Positions 27,001 through 35,025 of a stretch of DNA of 62,454 nucleotides are shown one piece after another. Under the pieces are notes generated by a model, which made no database searches, had not been told where the DNA came from, and saw only the letters and a program-made list of their open reading frames with translations. Source of the stretch: UBA4722 sp044221135 (GTDB lineage: Bacteria > Pseudomonadota > Gammaproteobacteria > DSM-16500); contig JBGAPT010000009.1 of assembly GCA_044221135.1 (NCBI GenBank), forward strand, positions 1 through 62,454. The letters are read 5' to 3'. Numbering within the stretch: the stretch's first letter is position 1; each line of letters starts with the position of its first letter. A program made the translations under genes and the position numbers.

Positions 27001-28875
27001 TTCTGCAGGCTCGATTTGCTGAACCGGAGGACGAAACAGAGGACCATGCAAAGGATAACGCAATTTTGGACACTGATCTATTCCTTCTATGATTAGCCTT
27101 CCATCTCTTTTCTGATTAATAACAGTTAATGTACGTAATTGATCACAGCCTGTTAATGTAAGTTTTATCTCGCTAGTAGACCTAATCTGAATATTGATGC
27201 TCTGCAGCTCACGACAATTAGTAAAATCAATAGTGACTGATTCTGCTTGGCTTATGACAAGATAAAAATACTTTAATTTTTTAAATTTTGTACCCATGTT
27301 CCATGTGACTATTTGTCCATAAGTTATTGTATTCCATTCCAAGCCGTCAGCCACAATACTTTCTATTGCTTCTTCATCAACGTCTTCTGCTCCTTCATCA
27401 TTGTCTATACGTGCTATAAGTGCTGCTAAATTTGCATATCTTGCGCCTCTAAAACGTTCTTGGTTGTAATTAAAATTATAAGGTTGAGTAGCAAGAGGTG
27501 AAATAACGGGGAAAAATTCTTTTTCTTCTGGAGTATTAATGGATAGCTCTTGTTTGTAATCATCAGGCAATGTCAATTGATAATGGTTATTACTTTTAAC
27601 TTCTTTTAGTTCAGCGTATCGAGATAAATCCATAGGGTACTTTTCTTCCGTTTCTCCACGCAGCTCGATTTCTCTTAGCATATAATTTCTTTTCTTTATA
27701 TCAATGCAAGAAATGCTTTCTAAGCAATTATCATCTTTATCAGTTAAAAAAGTAATATTGCTAGGAGCGCTATTAATATAACGGAAATTTGTCAAACGGG
27801 GAAAAAGTCTCACATCCAAATGTTGACTGAAGTTAGACCCATCTACATATAATTTTTCTAATTGATTTTCTTTAGGAATAATTAAACGAACATTCCAACA
27901 ATTTTTGATTTCCAAGTGTTGCAATTGTGGTGATACATGTAATGTAAAGCCAGTTATGTCAATAAATTTTAGATGTTTTACTTGAGCATTGGATGATATA
28001 AAAGTAATAAAGTTACTCTCTCTACCTCTAATAATGAGAGTATTCATATTCACATTCTCTGGTAGAGTAATAGTTGAAGGATTTCTATTCTTCCAGTTCA
28101 AAGAAACCGTAATGTTTGTATTTGAAAAAACAGGCAAACACTCTTGTATCCAAGCGTGAGTAGGAGATAGCACACAAATTGTTTCAAGATAAGGAAAAAG
28201 GGTTATGATTTCTTGTGCATCACGAGGAGTCATTACTTGTACGGTGATAAATTTAATTTTATTGCGGTCAATACCGCGAATGATGGTATGTAAATTCTCA
28301 ATATCAGAATACCATCCCAAGTCAAGGTGAGAGGGTTTATAATGAGGAAAGATAGCATATCTATAATATCGTGATCGTGCTAGTCTACCCATTGCTTCTG
28401 ACAAAGCATCGTGATCAAGAATAATCACTGTATCGATTGCAACACCTTGATTCCCTAGGACGGTGATAACATCTTTTTTTGTTGCAGAAAAAATTTCTTT
28501 TTTCTGAATGACAAAATCACTTAAAGAATATAACAGAGGACAGCGATCTGTCATAAAAGGAATGCTGGGCCCTCGCCAAAAATAAACATCATAATATTCA
28601 ATCAGGCTTGCAAAATAGATTATCTCGATATAATTTAAAGGCCTATCACATAACAAAGGACTCGAAATAATAATTTTTCTCTTAGAAGAAACAACGGGCG
28701 TCACGGATGTGTGTGCGAAAATATCTCGCTCATTGCGCACCAACAAGGTATAAGGATTGATATACCCAGGTCCTTTTTCAGTTTCAGTTTCAACGAGTGA
28801 AAAACTTTCTCCTGAAGTTTGATCCGCTAACTTATCCCCTATAGTTTCTGCGACTACGGAGCGATCAAGAGCCAT
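21097..28875 (-). CDS. Giant membrane protein with LRR-like region, transglutaminase-like fold and two AAA+ modules
   Basis: 2,592 residues, start ATG 28875 behind GAGGAAT. In order: an LRR/beta-solenoid-like region (about 150-600); a cluster of four to six membrane segments (about 650-850); a region with a transglutaminase-like core (about 1130-1200, GASRHRNYAF then a YQLPDGSIYD strand) in which the usual Cys is Ser; a long linker; AAA module 1 with Walker A GPAGVGKSH (about 2039), Walker B FLADEMNM and sensor VIGTCNP; and AAA module 2 with Walker A GEPGVGKST (about 2341), Walker B ILIEDESNINPEAD and sensor FGSQNST. The ATPase motifs match the AAA_5 (MoxR/McrB/midasin) group. Paralogous to the three frames at 30286-36648. 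Function unknown; remodelling of a membrane-associated complex is inference. Confidence 0.8.
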   Translation of the reverse strand: MALDRSVVAETIGDKLADQTSGESFSLVETETEKGPGYINPYTLLVRNERDIFAHTSVTPVVSSKRKIIISSPLLCDRPLNYIEIIYFASLIEYYDVYFWRGPSIPFMTDRCPLLYSLSDFVIQKKEIFSATKKDVITVLGNQGVAIDTVIILDHDALSEAMGRLARSRYYRYAIFPHYKPSHLDLGWYSDIENLHTIIRGIDRNKIKFITVQVMTPRDAQEIITLFPYLETICVLSPTHAWIQECLPVFSNTNITVSLNWKNRNPSTITLPENVNMNTLIIRGRESNFITFISSNAQVKHLKFIDITGFTLHVSPQLQHLEIKNCWNVRLIIPKENQLEKLYVDGSNFSQHLDVRLFPRLTNFRYINSAPSNITFLTDKDDNCLESISCIDIKKRNYMLREIELRGETEEKYPMDLSRYAELKEVKSNNHYQLTLPDDYKQELSINTPEEKEFFPVISPLATQPYNFNYNQERFRGARYANLAALIARIDNDEGAEDVDEEAIESIVADGLEWNTITYGQIVTWNMGTKFKKLKYFYLVISQAESVTIDFTNCRELQSINIQIRSTSEIKLTLTGCDQLRTLTVINQKRDGRLIIEGIDQCPKLRYPLHGPLFRPPVQQIEPAEEIFFSIAEFTPGFIREFNRFASNEFNRIRGSLIHVTLFMLVATGSMLTVMLLLHYILSILAIYSTILILKKILSLIFIVAAFFAMVALTYFIYPFLSYFWNRYITEVWNAIALDPAYMRDHLIPALSNFVLIIAGTVALYCLNHFTALGSDIYNYLITTAHSMMSSAATASSHMATIATTTATTAAKTVGTKIASLWIFAHPVALLVIGGSLVLCALAYLLWARRRTIPPIVETPNLNKKFYLDSDVKLTRSNKNPPLTDCQFALHSLEENKSGLRTRVYNRFWTHDSNNKVTLETRHGYGIQEELKVETSTIVDQNPLERSTRPDEHLLQCTGKFKPEELHELASDSHAVLSANDLLGIYTNVPADSLHFYYDPDLQHLYFRYQGDPSQEITFFYKLRKQPVFDGIFDVSKETDVKHILKRPPKDFFPEDFIQVFKEKLLNDGRLQDNRLRENPNLMHLKIFLDENETLERRMKSLHQFFMNFREGRTLDPKPSPDNDMETMLEIILQYSGASRHRNYAFVFLCQLCGFDCYFIDSGIDNGADQNYSVLRYQLPDGSIYDKTVSFSPVSPAPSQEDMQVSSPRSTPNASTSKKTVRKTGDQIILEEMAAYKRYYKILKETVSRQELRSLDQIISFSESDTEVKGNTAKNRKNFSPLLILNEAQDPFAVNAAIVRHLKRKNINTLKNHLFINDVKDFAYYLSPGKIENGKQTNEQEGPLRRLLTNQDEDGVLVVDFSELSDAKKIAYQTLFDNPPTITIPVREEKNGIVTIHEETFHLPKRLKVVGFMKENDPAGESLASRATHWTVHEEFFTSSVELEEKKSETVTLSDADEGAEHSDTNKGKVNDAKPVEVELFKNSTAFEELLLGPVFLDGSKIESEPGPLLDAITADRPVTIYNPPNTKKYRRLVHAVNGERKFFLPLDAKMVDLDSTSQVFIEEKTQEIPKELPGNVKIICEDEKTTTMHRKRIHLTVSNLHEYYKIVSINEKTLQANTDRNGLLGQYQPDQDIFYITGFIPLSYWQRLMHEIAQDKNRNKPFKFLLAPGASIEGIEKNNYSVEPDEKASTYLSNDPDYLTQQLLTKNENMRKHTWVIDINEKTTFNDLVGEITQKSKGFSVKKGVVLHALESRYSVILNGKMSYTLYQQLLPLLSKENPHIDFNGKRIVIGKNKFIVVMPDNNMNPLCYQKRDFSFEDYRKELLKKYSADHLNQIEHFYKIAGQLPHRGPGRPSKPYISFHRIETMLKALKHPSNDKHNPVKCIFNADYPEDSADYAYLNVMGKMIFNAEDKKRVKLTKLIDLMARFSIQEPRDVKAHAWHLLNCFQGAMIKEIIGENIKQTNGNEFPALLDESLKKLSEEVFKIKQQYLEEKRNPLVEAKENGLEEKLNPRARHEKQMAQLTFYLEQKDHPIIILQGPAGVGKSHAVRKLLGKGKYYEGEKDIIKWLESDGSTPFLADEMNMTDCWDFLEGLGRPDKTVVYKGKRYPLTKHQVIGTCNPVGPQYPNRFFVKVIQNLAVTIHFKTPTENFYRDVIQDKLNTVSLLHAENHSLIINNLINAFYLIQKYNPHVMRSIRDIEDITERFIQFYNKEQKMNESALKELLFKTCMRGFAPSIRTASERQRFANDLRDKLGLTLLPSDEKKSSEMIQLTDKISIPESARYFVEAIEEQLEMRWQMLLKNAIAKHHKLVEEKKQASDAETASTTPPLPYYKQSSIVEGEPGVGKSTYLRAIVEKHINALKIRKKELENKKEVLLCLSWLALWTVEEQIELDLLEKEIKKPVYEISGGSADPRGQLTEALHKECILIEDESNINPEADALLSQFLCGQDENGKPISYPGFLHFGSQNSTLHKGRNVTSTSKGSRCNLIYLDTFPDAGLKAFAQQKVDFPEQYLLAYKKVCTECDYANVRTLHHGLDRAAEEEAVLAAKDHTQLGSILSDAVSSTFYSPPPQPPRPSSFLPTTTSSALTLA

Positions 28876-29105
28876 ATTATTCCTCTGTTTGTACTCTATT
28901 AGTTACCCAGGATAATAGTAACTATATGATTATTATGTTTATTTTTTAAAAACGATTATAATCGTATCTACACAAAAGTGAAGTATTATAACAGTTATAA
29001 GCCGAATTAGTCAAAAAAAATACACTTTTATCTAGGATTTACTGGTATTGAAACATCGCGAATCTATTTTCAATTAGCTGCTGCTGCCGAGTAGGGTACT
29101 GATTA

Positions 29106-30227
29106 TTATCCACTTTTTAATTGTTCTTTCAGCTGTGCTTGACGCAATCGCAGTGCCTGCAAAATATTTTCTCCTCCGCATTCATAAGTATCCGCTTCAT
29201 TTATTTGCTCTAATTGAACTTTGAGGGAGCCTGGATCAAAGAGCGGTAACAAGGCTGTTGTGTTCTTGGGCTGTTCTGATAGGATTTTTTCTTTTATTTC
29301 TGGTTGAGAGAATTTAAAATTTAGCCATCGTTCCCTATCTTTGCAAGAATTATCGGTAATATTGTTTTTAATAATACTTGCTATAGTGGAAGTATCAGAA
29401 AAATCAGCATTCGCTATTTTGACAAGCATTTCGTGTTTTTCTTGCTGAAACCACGACATATTCATTATTTCATCAGTGAGTAGGTAATTTTGAAGTTGAT
29501 TATCTATACTTTTACTGCTCTCAACATAATGAGTATTTTTTCCATAATCAAACGCTGCTTCATTATCTATTTTAAATACTTTCAGTTCATATTCTTGTTC
29601 CTGGATACCGATGTTACGACGGTTATTGATATCCCAATCTCCAAGAAATTCCGCTAAAGCTATAATTTGTCCTAGGCCCGTTAATTTTTTTGTGACACTT
29701 CCTTCTTTTGTCAGAGTGCCATCTTTTTGTAAGGAATAACCTAGTACGTTGTAATGCCCAGATTGATCTTTGATATACGGGCCTTCATCAGTAAACTGCA
29801 TATTAGTAGACTCATGATCGACAGCATCTGCCCATTTTATAAATTTTTTTATACTTCTTCGCGCTATAAAATAATCCATATCATTTTTATTATTGACGTT
29901 TACACGGGTGACTATGTTAACATCAGGAGAGTAAAGTAAATAACCATAAATTTCGGATGCTGCTTTATCAATTTGCGCAAGTCGCAATCCTTGCCGCTGA
30001 ATTAAATGCCATTGATTATCATGATAAATAGCTGCGTTCGGATTAGGGTTAGGGATTGTGTCCACAGCAGAATAATGTTCTCCGAAAGTTCCTTTGGTAT
30101 GGACTGTAGGTTTTATATCGCTATATTCTTCAAAATGCCTATAAGCATTTGAGGGAACACTATTGCCAGCACTATAAAGAGGAAGTACAAAAAAAGATAA
30201 AAAAACTGCTAGGAAGAGTTTACTCAT
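29106..30227 (-). CDS. Exported protein with a HipA/PI3-kinase-like catalytic signature
   Basis: 373 residues with a signal peptide (about 1-20, ending LYSAG). Around residues 190-225 it reads LGDWDINNRRNIGI and then VFKIDNEAAFDYG. The D-x(4)-N spacing followed by a second acidic metal-site motif on a beta strand is what HipA- and PI3/4-kinase-like folds show at the active site. YLLYSPDVN, further upstream, could belong to the N-lobe. I read this as a possible secreted kinase of that fold; no named family is recognised. It lies between the two giant-protein loci on the same strand, 58 bases after the upstream frame. Confidence 0.6.
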   Translation of the reverse strand: MSKLFLAVFLSFFVLPLYSAGNSVPSNAYRHFEEYSDIKPTVHTKGTFGEHYSAVDTIPNPNPNAAIYHDNQWHLIQRQGLRLAQIDKAASEIYGYLLYSPDVNIVTRVNVNNKNDMDYFIARRSIKKFIKWADAVDHESTNMQFTDEGPYIKDQSGHYNVLGYSLQKDGTLTKEGSVTKKLTGLGQIIALAEFLGDWDINNRRNIGIQEQEYELKVFKIDNEAAFDYGKNTHYVESSKSIDNQLQNYLLTDEIMNMSWFQQEKHEMLVKIANADFSDTSTIASIIKNNITDNSCKDRERWLNFKFSQPEIKEKILSEQPKNTTALLPLFDPGSLKVQLEQINEADTYECGGENILQALRLRQAQLKEQLKSG

Positions 30228-30285
30228 GACTTTCTATGGATGCCTCACAATAGATGTAACTTTGCAATTGCGCATAAGCCTATCC

Positions 30286-33200
30286 TCATTGTAATACAAC
30301 AACACGAGGACTTAACAGTTGATGTTGTTGTCTAGCTGCAGGAGTTACTTGAGCGGGTGAATCGGGTGCAAGCAAAGAGAGGCTGTGTAAATGTTCAGTT
30401 GACCTAGATAGTTTAATGATTTTAGCAACCTCATGAAATGTACGCATATTGGCATGAGGATATTGTTTGCATATATCGTGGTATGCTCGCGTATATGCAT
30501 CAGGGTCTTCTACGTTCTCTCTTGCGAAAGCTTCTTCTTCTGCCTCGGTAAAATCATCCAGATAGATAACATGATCACGGTTTTGCTTTGATCTCGACAG
30601 GGTTGGCCTACCGCCGTAGGCTGTTGAATTTTGTGAACCCAAATGCATAAAGGCAGACGATGCAGGATTTAAGTTTTCATCTATACCACATAAAAATTGA
30701 CTGATTAATTGATCTGCTTCTGGATTAATGTTGGATTCATCATTAACAAGAAGGTGTTCTCCATGAAATGCGCTTGCCAATATTTTTGGTTTTGCACTAC
30801 CGCCGCTTACTTCAATCACTTTTTTATTATATTCTTTTGTTAATAGGTCTAGTTCTACTTGCATTTCTTCAGACCAGGAAGGGCCTTGGTTTGCTTGTAA
30901 TGCCTCCAGTTCTTGTTTTCGTTTTCCTAATTCATTTAGGTGTTTTTGTACAATCGCTCTTAAGCAAACCGATTTTCCTCCGCCTGCTTCCCCTTCAACA
31001 ACAATAGATTGTTTATAATAGGGTAATGTAATAGATCCAGGTACAAAATGACCTTCTTTTTTGGCTTTATGTTCTGCTAATGCTTTCTTTAACATCGCTT
31101 GCCATCGCATTCCCAAATCTTGTTCGACGGCATCAATAAAATATTGTTTTGGGGTAGGTAAAGCTATTTCCGCAGTCAAAGGAATTAATTTACATTCTGC
31201 GTGATTATTTTCGATCACAGCAGGTAATTTCAGTTTCTCATGACTACGTAAGTGGTTAGCAAATTCTTGTCGTTTATCAAATCCATGAATAGCAGTTCCA
31301 AATTCACCAAGACAAGCTTTAAGCACTTCATTTTTTAATGCGACTTCATCTGCTGGTTTGTTCTTATTGGCTAAATAAAGAAAACGCTCTGCAACATTTT
31401 CTATATCGCGAATAGAGCGAGTAATGTGCGGATTATATTGTTCGGCTAAATGATATGCATCAATCAAAACATCTATAATCCAGCCATGATCATCTGGAAA
31501 TTTTTCCGCAAGCTTAGATTTAAGAACCACATCTCTATAAAAATCATCGGAAAGTTCTTTAAATACTATGGTGGCTGATAGATCTTGGGCGACTCTCAGT
31601 AGATGTCGACCAGGATAATGAGGCCCCACAGGATTACAGGTACCGATGACTCGATGTTTGCCTAATTTATAGGGGTTTCCTTGATACACGACTGTTTTAT
31701 CTGGACGACCCATGCCTGCTAAAAAGTCCCAATCATCTGTCATATTCATTTCATCTGCAAGAAAAGGTATTGTTCCATCGCTTTCTAACCAAGCTATAAT
31801 ATCTTTCTTTCCTTCGTAACATTTCTTTTTGCCAGGAATTTTTTCAGCAAGAAGAGTACGTACAGCATGTGATTTTCCTACGCCAGCGGGTCCTTGTAAT
31901 ATAATGATAGGAGGATTTTTGCTTTGTAGGTAAAAATCAAGTTCTTTCATTTGCTTTTCATGGCGTGTGTGAGTAGATTTTTCTTCTGGTTTAGGAGCAG
32001 CGAATTGAACTTCTGCAGTTTCAGCATCAGCAGATTTTTCTTCCTCTAATACAGGAGAACCTTCAAGTACGTGAGCGACTAACTGGGCTACTGCATGTTC
32101 AAAAAGAGAGGGAAACACACCCTCTTTTATTTCTTTTAATTGATCGCCCAAGATTTCTTTTATTGCTGCGCCATTAAAACAATTTAATAAATGCCATGCG
32201 TGTTTTTTTACATCGTCAGGTGTGTTAATCGAAAAACGCTTTTTAAGTTTGTCTAATTTAGCAGCTCGATGAGGAGTATTATCGTTTTCTCTAAAAATAA
32301 CTTTTCCCATCACATTTAAATACGCATAATCATCGCTGTCTGCAGGATAATCTGAATTGATAATACTTTTAACAGGATTATGGGGATGTAACGGATTACT
32401 TACATCTAAGGCATTCATCATTGCTTGAATTCGCTGATAAGACATATAAGGTCTTTCTGGACGACCTGGACCACGATGTGGTAATTTTTGCATTCTCTTA
32501 TAGAATAATATAATCTTTTCAAAATTTTCTTTAGATTTAAATTTTTTTTCATAATCCTCAAACTTGAAACGGTGTTCTACATTAGACAAAAGAGTCATTT
32601 TAATGTTGTCTGGCATGACTAAAACCAACTTTTGTTTAGGAAAATCAATTTGTTTCCCATTAAAATCAATATATGGTTTTTGAGATAAAAGTGGAAGTAA
32701 TTGCTGATAGAGTGCAAATGAAATTTCTCCATTTAAAATAATATCCTCTCCTCGTTCCAGGGCTTGTAAAAGATAACCTTTTTTAACATCTATTCCATCA
32801 GGAACTTGTTTGATTTCGCCAATTAATTGATGAAACGTAGTCTGAGCATTTACATCAATGATCAGGGGTTTTTTAGATGAAGATTCCATTTGTTGACTTA
32901 GTATTCCTGTTAAATAACCAGGATCGTTACTTGTATACGTTGTTGCGACTACTCCTTTATTTTCCGGGACAGTTGATTTCTGAGTATTTGTTCGAGTATT
33001 TTCAATGGATGCATTAGGCGCCAATAAAAAATGAAATTTTTTTTTACCTTGATAACTGGCAACCGCATTCATTAATCTTTTCCAATGCGATAAGGGAATA
33101 TTGCCTGTAATGTAAAAGACTTGCTTTTCTGGATTGTATCGCTCTAATAATCCCATCGGGATCGTTTTGGCTTCATATGTTTTTTCATCAACCTCCATGA

Positions 33201-33360
33201 CTTGATAACATTCATGTAAATTATGTACGCCCAAATAAATGCGCTCTTTTCCATTCTTTTCTTCTTCTGTATTTAATGTTTCACAAGCTAGAGAAGCGTT
33301 GTCATAGGGAAGATCCTGTGCCACCGTGATGATTTTGACCTCTGGTGGAATAGGTACCAT
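30286..33360 (-). CDS. C-terminal part of the broken giant-protein paralogue (two AAA+ modules)
   Basis: 1,024 residues collinear with about residues 1,610-2,570 of the protein at 21097-28875. AAA module 1 has GPAGVGKSH (about 490), FLADEMNMTDDWDF and VIGTCNPVGPHYPG. Module 2 has GEAGGGKS (about 790), LVNDESNINPEAD and LGSQNST. The apparent start at 33360 is not a true start: the homologous protein continues upstream, and the codons before it belong to the adjoining frame at 33288-34907. A single missing A near 33361-33376 would join the two. ATPase motifs are intact, so the piece could still fold if translated. Confidence 0.75.
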   Translation of the reverse strand: MVPIPPEVKIITVAQDLPYDNASLACETLNTEEEKNGKERIYLGVHNLHECYQVMEVDEKTYEAKTIPMGLLERYNPEKQVFYITGNIPLSHWKRLMNAVASYQGKKKFHFLLAPNASIENTRTNTQKSTVPENKGVVATTYTSNDPGYLTGILSQQMESSSKKPLIIDVNAQTTFHQLIGEIKQVPDGIDVKKGYLLQALERGEDIILNGEISFALYQQLLPLLSQKPYIDFNGKQIDFPKQKLVLVMPDNIKMTLLSNVEHRFKFEDYEKKFKSKENFEKIILFYKRMQKLPHRGPGRPERPYMSYQRIQAMMNALDVSNPLHPHNPVKSIINSDYPADSDDYAYLNVMGKVIFRENDNTPHRAAKLDKLKKRFSINTPDDVKKHAWHLLNCFNGAAIKEILGDQLKEIKEGVFPSLFEHAVAQLVAHVLEGSPVLEEEKSADAETAEVQFAAPKPEEKSTHTRHEKQMKELDFYLQSKNPPIIILQGPAGVGKSHAVRTLLAEKIPGKKKCYEGKKDIIAWLESDGTIPFLADEMNMTDDWDFLAGMGRPDKTVVYQGNPYKLGKHRVIGTCNPVGPHYPGRHLLRVAQDLSATIVFKELSDDFYRDVVLKSKLAEKFPDDHGWIIDVLIDAYHLAEQYNPHITRSIRDIENVAERFLYLANKNKPADEVALKNEVLKACLGEFGTAIHGFDKRQEFANHLRSHEKLKLPAVIENNHAECKLIPLTAEIALPTPKQYFIDAVEQDLGMRWQAMLKKALAEHKAKKEGHFVPGSITLPYYKQSIVVEGEAGGGKSVCLRAIVQKHLNELGKRKQELEALQANQGPSWSEEMQVELDLLTKEYNKKVIEVSGGSAKPKILASAFHGEHLLVNDESNINPEADQLISQFLCGIDENLNPASSAFMHLGSQNSTAYGGRPTLSRSKQNRDHVIYLDDFTEAEEEAFARENVEDPDAYTRAYHDICKQYPHANMRTFHEVAKIIKLSRSTEHLHSLSLLAPDSPAQVTPAARQQHQLLSPRVVVLQ

Positions 33361-34907
33361 TTTCCTTCTAATAATAATAATTTTTTTTGTTCATTGACTT
33401 GATGCATGAAGAGTTTAAATCTTTCTGTATTAGGAGGATTGTAAATTACTAAAGGGCATTTGTTTTTAATAGCTTTCAATAAAGGTCCTTCTATATGTTC
33501 CATTTTTTTGCCGTCCAAAATCAATGGACCGAATACCAATTCTTCATAGGCGGAAGTATTAAAGAGTTCTGCTTTTTCCTCTCCTTTTGTTTCTGATGGG
33601 GTAGGGGCAGGTACAGAAGTAAAAAATGCATCTTGCACTTCCCAGCATTTTGAGCGGGAAAGAAAAGCTTTATCTAGAGGATCTGTCTCAGAGAGCACGC
33701 CAATAGCGACAACTTGTTTTTGAACAGTCAGTCCTGCTTCATCGCCTATGGTTAAAGTAGGTGTTTGATCCAATAAACTTTGGCAGGCAGCTTTTTGAGT
33801 GCTAGAAAAATTTCGCCAATTAATAACAAGCACTATGATAGGTGATTGACTTTGCAATAATTTTCTTAAAGGGCCATTAGGTTCTCGACTACGTGTCCCA
33901 TCCTCTGCTAATTTTCCTGGAGATAAATAATATTCGAAATCTTTAGGGTCATTAATAAATAAATGATTTTTCAGGGTATCCACTTCCTGTTGATTAAGAT
34001 AACGAACAATAATCGCATCCACTGCTAAAGGATCTTGATTTGCTTTTAGCAAGAGTAACGGAGCAAACTTGTGCTTGTTAGGGATGATCTGATCTAAAGA
34101 ATTAAGTTTGCCGCGAGAGACTGTTTTTTCAAAAGTGTCATAGTATTTTTGATAATAATCTTTTTTATTATCTGTAACAAAAGAATGCTTAGGTGTAGAT
34201 GGTGTCTTTTTCTCTTCGGTTAATATCAATTTATTATCTGTCGTGGATGTAGACGGAGTTGCAGCAGGGGCAGTCGTTTGCATTCTTATTTTACGATAAA
34301 GTAAATAAGCCAGAGCGCATAACACTATTGAACCTGCAATGCCCAGCATAATAGGGTGCGCCAGTATCAATCCACTGATTCCTCCTCCTGCATGGCCTGC
34401 AGCTGCACCCGCAGCTCCTCCAGCCATACCGCTGCCCGCAGTTCCTCCCGCTACACCACCTGCAGTTCCTCCAGCTACACCACCCGCAGTTCCTCCAGCT
34501 ATACCACCCGCAGTTCCTCCAGCTATACCACCCGCAGTTCCTCCAGCTACACCGCCCGCAGTTCCTCCAGCCATGCCACCCGCTGCGCCTGCATGACCTG
34601 CACTAGATCCAAATCCAATATCAAATGAAGGCTGATGAAGGATGGAATATAAAAATTTTAATAATAAATAGCTTGCTATGATACTAGCGCTAATGCGAAG
34701 AAACTTATTATTAAAGAATTTTAAAAAAAGCCCAGATGAAAAAAACCCAGGTAAAATATCTTCCGCATATCTATACTCATCTTCATCATTCACAGGGCCT
34801 AGCTGGCAAATTTGCAATTGTGCAGGTCGCCCTTCAAGTTGTATTGGATAATTGCATATCAAGGTACGTAATTTATCACAACCTGTTAGTATGATTTTTA
34901 TTCGCAT
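33288..34907 (-). CDS. Middle part of the broken giant-protein paralogue (membrane region, Gly-Ala repeat)
   Basis: The frame is really open from about 35043. Before the ATG at 34907 it reads DFTGCSELEHISII, matching DFTNCRELQSINIQ in the giant protein. It carries the end of the LRR-like part (ILTGCDKLRTL), a membrane segment, a Gly-Ala repeat of eight-residue units, a second membrane segment (PIMLGIAGSIVLCALAYLLY), and the post-membrane linker (KNHLFINDPKDFEYYLSPGK). The transglutaminase-like segment of the full-length protein is absent here. It ends out of frame within the start of the next piece. Confidence 0.7.
   Translation of the reverse strand: MRIKIILTGCDKLRTLICNYPIQLEGRPAQLQICQLGPVNDEDEYRYAEDILPGFFSSGLFLKFFNNKFLRISASIIASYLLLKFLYSILHQPSFDIGFGSSAGHAGAAGGMAGGTAGGVAGGTAGGIAGGTAGGIAGGTAGGVAGGTAGGVAGGTAGSGMAGGAAGAAAGHAGGGISGLILAHPIMLGIAGSIVLCALAYLLYRKIRMQTTAPAATPSTSTTDNKLILTEEKKTPSTPKHSFVTDNKKDYYQKYYDTFEKTVSRGKLNSLDQIIPNKHKFAPLLLLKANQDPLAVDAIIVRYLNQQEVDTLKNHLFINDPKDFEYYLSPGKLAEDGTRSREPNGPLRKLLQSQSPIIVLVINWRNFSSTQKAACQSLLDQTPTLTIGDEAGLTVQKQVVAIGVLSETDPLDKAFLSRSKCWEVQDAFFTSVPAPTPSETKGEEKAELFNTSAYEELVFGPLILDGKKMEHIEGPLLKAIKNKCPLVIYNPPNTERFKLFMHQVNEQKKLLLLEGKWYLFHQRSKSSRWHRIFPMTTLL
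34438..34581. repeat. Six tandem 24-bp units encoding Gly-Gly-x-Ala repeats
   Basis: Six contiguous 24-bp units begin GCAGTTCCTCC on the plus strand (34438, 34462, 34486, 34510, 34534, 34558) with few changes between them. Read on the minus strand each gives about GGVAGGTA. The array sits between two membrane segments of the middle fragment and is a classic candidate for unit-number variation. Confidence 0.9.
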
Positions 34908-35025
34908 TGTGCTAGCAGGATTTGTTAGCGGGTCGGATAAAATAATAGAAATATGTTCTAATTCGCTACAACCCGTAAAATCAACTGTAGGAGGAATATT
35001 GTCTGAGAGTTTTCTTGCTATTATT

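Noticed and set aside
33360..33390. Programmed -1 frameshift at a run of eight A (A-AAA-AAA in frame) between two pieces of the giant paralogue
   Set aside because: The slippery word is present, but alignment with the intact paralogue favours normal reading through LLLLEGK and a shift a little later. The other break of the same gene has no slippery site, so a lost base is simpler.
34339..34628. Proline/alanine-rich and serine-rich plus-strand frames over the Gly-Ala repeat
   Set aside because: They are antisense readings of the 24-bp repeat; the minus-strand frame has the homology to the full-length paralogue.
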